Under the pieces are notes generated by a model. It was given only the letters and a program-made list of their open reading frames with translations. It made no database searches and had not been told where the DNA came from. From Pelobacter sp. UBA5610 (GTDB taxonomy: Bacteria; Desulfobacterota; Desulfuromonadia; Desulfuromonadales; Syntrophotaleaceae), in assembly GCA_002424645.1 (NCBI GenBank), contig DIKU01000058.1, positions 620 to 14,882 of the forward strand: a DNA stretch of 14,263 nucleotides, written 5' to 3'. Below are positions 13,406 through 14,263 of this stretch, in pieces. The position numbers and the translations under genes are program-made. How positions within the stretch are numbered: position 1 is the stretch's first letter; every line of letters starts with the position of its first letter.

Positions 13406-13506
13406 CGCGAAGCTCCCTTGCAAAAATCGAAAAGTCGCCACAGGCCACCGGACATCCCAAAGACTCACGGAGCCATGAAGCGAACATCACTTATGCCAAG
13501 GTTGAA

Positions 13507-13535
13507 AAAATAACAGGATTAGCGCCGTCATGCAA
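13507..13535 (-). promoter_or_regulatory. Possible promoter for the 13405-to-11151 genes
   Basis: On the minus strand TTGCAT (13530-13535), 17 bases, then TATTTT (13507-13512), with TGT before the -10, giving an extended -10 pattern. It is about 100 bases before the ATG at 13405. Both hexamers are imperfect. Confidence 0.35.
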
Positions 13536-13751
13536 ATCAAAACACCCTGCATATCTGTCTCACATGGAGCGCTTCGACTCTTATTTCTTGACTGCGCTAC
13601 CTGAATTGCCTCAACGGGCCGCTTGGCCCATCGAAATTTACATGGTTCACCTTGCAACAGCCACAAGTGCACAGAAGCTTTCCTCAAGAGACGCGGATGC
13701 AATTTGGAGAATGGAAAGTTCGAAGGTGTTACGACTGGACGACATTAAACG

Positions 13752-13793
13752 CAAGCGGGAACAGGGATCAATCCAAACCCCGGTTCCCGCTTG
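13752..13793. repeat. Inverted repeat, possible terminator of the zinc-ribbon gene
   Basis: CAAGCGGGAAC (13752-13762) and GTTCCCGCTTG (13783-13793) are perfect 11-base inverse complements around a 20-base loop, inside which GGG and CCC could pair further. It begins about 35 bases after the stop of the minus-strand gene at 13829. Only a poor T-run (CGTTTAATG) follows on the minus strand, so a terminator role is likely but not certain. Confidence 0.5.
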
Positions 13794-13828
13794 GCACTTA
13801 AATTAACTCTGGAGTCCCCCGATACGTA

Positions 13829-14263
13829 TCAGGGAAGGATAGAGGTTGCTCGACAGGCCGGGCATCGCATCCGCTTCCCTGACAGGCGCTTGGGATAGGC
13901 GATCTTCCGCCCGCACTCTCCGCAGCGCGCCACGCCCACTTGGGGCCGATCGGGATCCCCGGGCATAGGCTCAAGGAAGGAAACCTGCGAAGCTGGCTGC
14001 GACGAGGCCACGCTATCGATTGCATTCTCACCCGGCGCTTGACCGGTTGTTTCTAAACCGCCATCGTCTGATGGTTGCTCACCGGGGAGCAACTCTTGCC
14101 GGGATTCTGATTGAGGCAGACCGATCTCTTCCCCCTCAGGAATCTGCCCTCCGGAACCAAAAGTGAAGGATTCCGATTCCTCGGATGACCGGACAGGGGA
14201 TTCCATCTCATCTGATGCGCACTGCTGCGTTTCCAGCGACGACTCACTGTCGGTGCCTTTCGG
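13829..14263 (-). CDS. C-terminal part of a zinc-ribbon protein (5' end outside the window)
   Basis: The frame is open from the right edge to the stop at 13829, giving 144 visible residues; the true start is beyond the window. The visible N-terminal part is a long, low-complexity, acidic and Ser/Glu/Gly/Pro-rich stretch, probably disordered. The last about 35 residues form a treble-clef or ribbon-like zinc site: RCGECGRKIAYPKRLSGKRM followed by RCPACRATSILP, i.e. C-x2-C, 19 residues, then C-x2-C. Such short ribbons occur at the ends of many bacterial proteins and do not tell the function. A methionine at 14206 could be an internal start, but there is no ribosome binding site to support it. 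The inverted repeat at 13752-13793 may end its transcript. Confidence 0.65.
   Translation of the reverse strand, partial: PKGTDSESSLETQQCASDEMESPVRSSEESESFTFGSGGQIPEGEEIGLPQSESRQELLPGEQPSDDGGLETTGQAPGENAIDSVASSQPASQVSFLEPMPGDPDRPQVGVARCGECGRKIAYPKRLSGKRMRCPACRATSILP

Larger units (their letters stand above)
13406..13828. other. Gene-free stretch with a possible promoter and a large inverted repeat
   Basis: These 423 bases lie between the acidic hypothetical gene and the zinc-ribbon gene. I find no convincing coding region: the open frames here are short, lack ribosome binding sites and show no recognisable protein. What can be seen is a promoter candidate (13507-13535, minus), a short GGGCC/GGCCC hairpin (13616-13629) and the inverted repeat at 13752-13793. 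No tRNA or known small-RNA pattern was recognised. Confidence 0.5.

Noticed and set aside
13487..13702. A 71-codon minus-strand ORF with a hydrophobic tail
   Set aside because: No ribosome binding site and no family resemblance; the hydrophobic end comes from an AT-rich stretch that I read as a promoter region.
13564..13806. An 80-codon plus-strand ORF
   Set aside because: No ribosome binding site, no recognisable protein, and it runs through the inverted repeat at 13752-13793.

Overview
The gene content points to a strictly anaerobic or fermentative Deltaproteobacterium of the Desulfuromonadales type (Pelobacter/Syntrophotalea or Geobacter-like). The signs are a transketolase split into two genes, a cobalamin methionine synthase without its reactivation domain, a 2-hydroxyacyl-CoA-dehydratase-type Fe-S enzyme with its ATPase activator, and an oxygen-sensitive class III ribonucleotide reductase. 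This placement is an inference from protein features; no rRNA or other taxonomic marker is present. The genes look chromosomal. I saw no insertion sequence, tRNA, rRNA or CRISPR array.

Layout. Positions 1-5582 are read on the minus strand. A murI - GerMN protein - metH run (5582 to 1731, the last two genes one base apart) starts at a good sigma70-type promoter. It is followed by a small conserved hypothetical gene and the two transketolase half-genes; the C-terminal half leaves the window at base 1. From 5760 to 7878 a divergent plus-strand unit encodes a small membrane protein, a single-subunit HgdB-like Fe-S protein and its ATPase activator. It ends in a strong, probably bidirectional hairpin terminator at 7902-7940.

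From 10899 down to 8018 (minus strand) lies the anaerobic ribonucleotide reductase operon: nrdD, a 48-codon gene at 8720-8866, and nrdG. The 48-residue protein carries the glycyl-radical motif that the large NrdD lacks, so the catalytic subunit is split over two genes. Upstream lie a consensus-like promoter, two NrdR-box-like sites 32 bp apart and two DnaA-box-like sites 11 bp apart. This suggests control by deoxynucleotide level and by replication state.

From 13405 down to 11151 (minus strand) is a possible operon of an acidic hypothetical protein, a NUDT9-type ADP-ribose pyrophosphatase and a DMT/EamA-type exporter. The stretch 13406-13828 has no convincing gene, only a possible promoter and a large inverted repeat. 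The right edge holds the 3' part of a minus-strand gene whose protein ends in a four-cysteine zinc ribbon.

The most rewarding places are the split NrdD with its break inside the zinc knuckle, its double regulatory region, and the orphan HgdB-like/activator cassette, which may be a double-cubane-type reductase with no known substrate.
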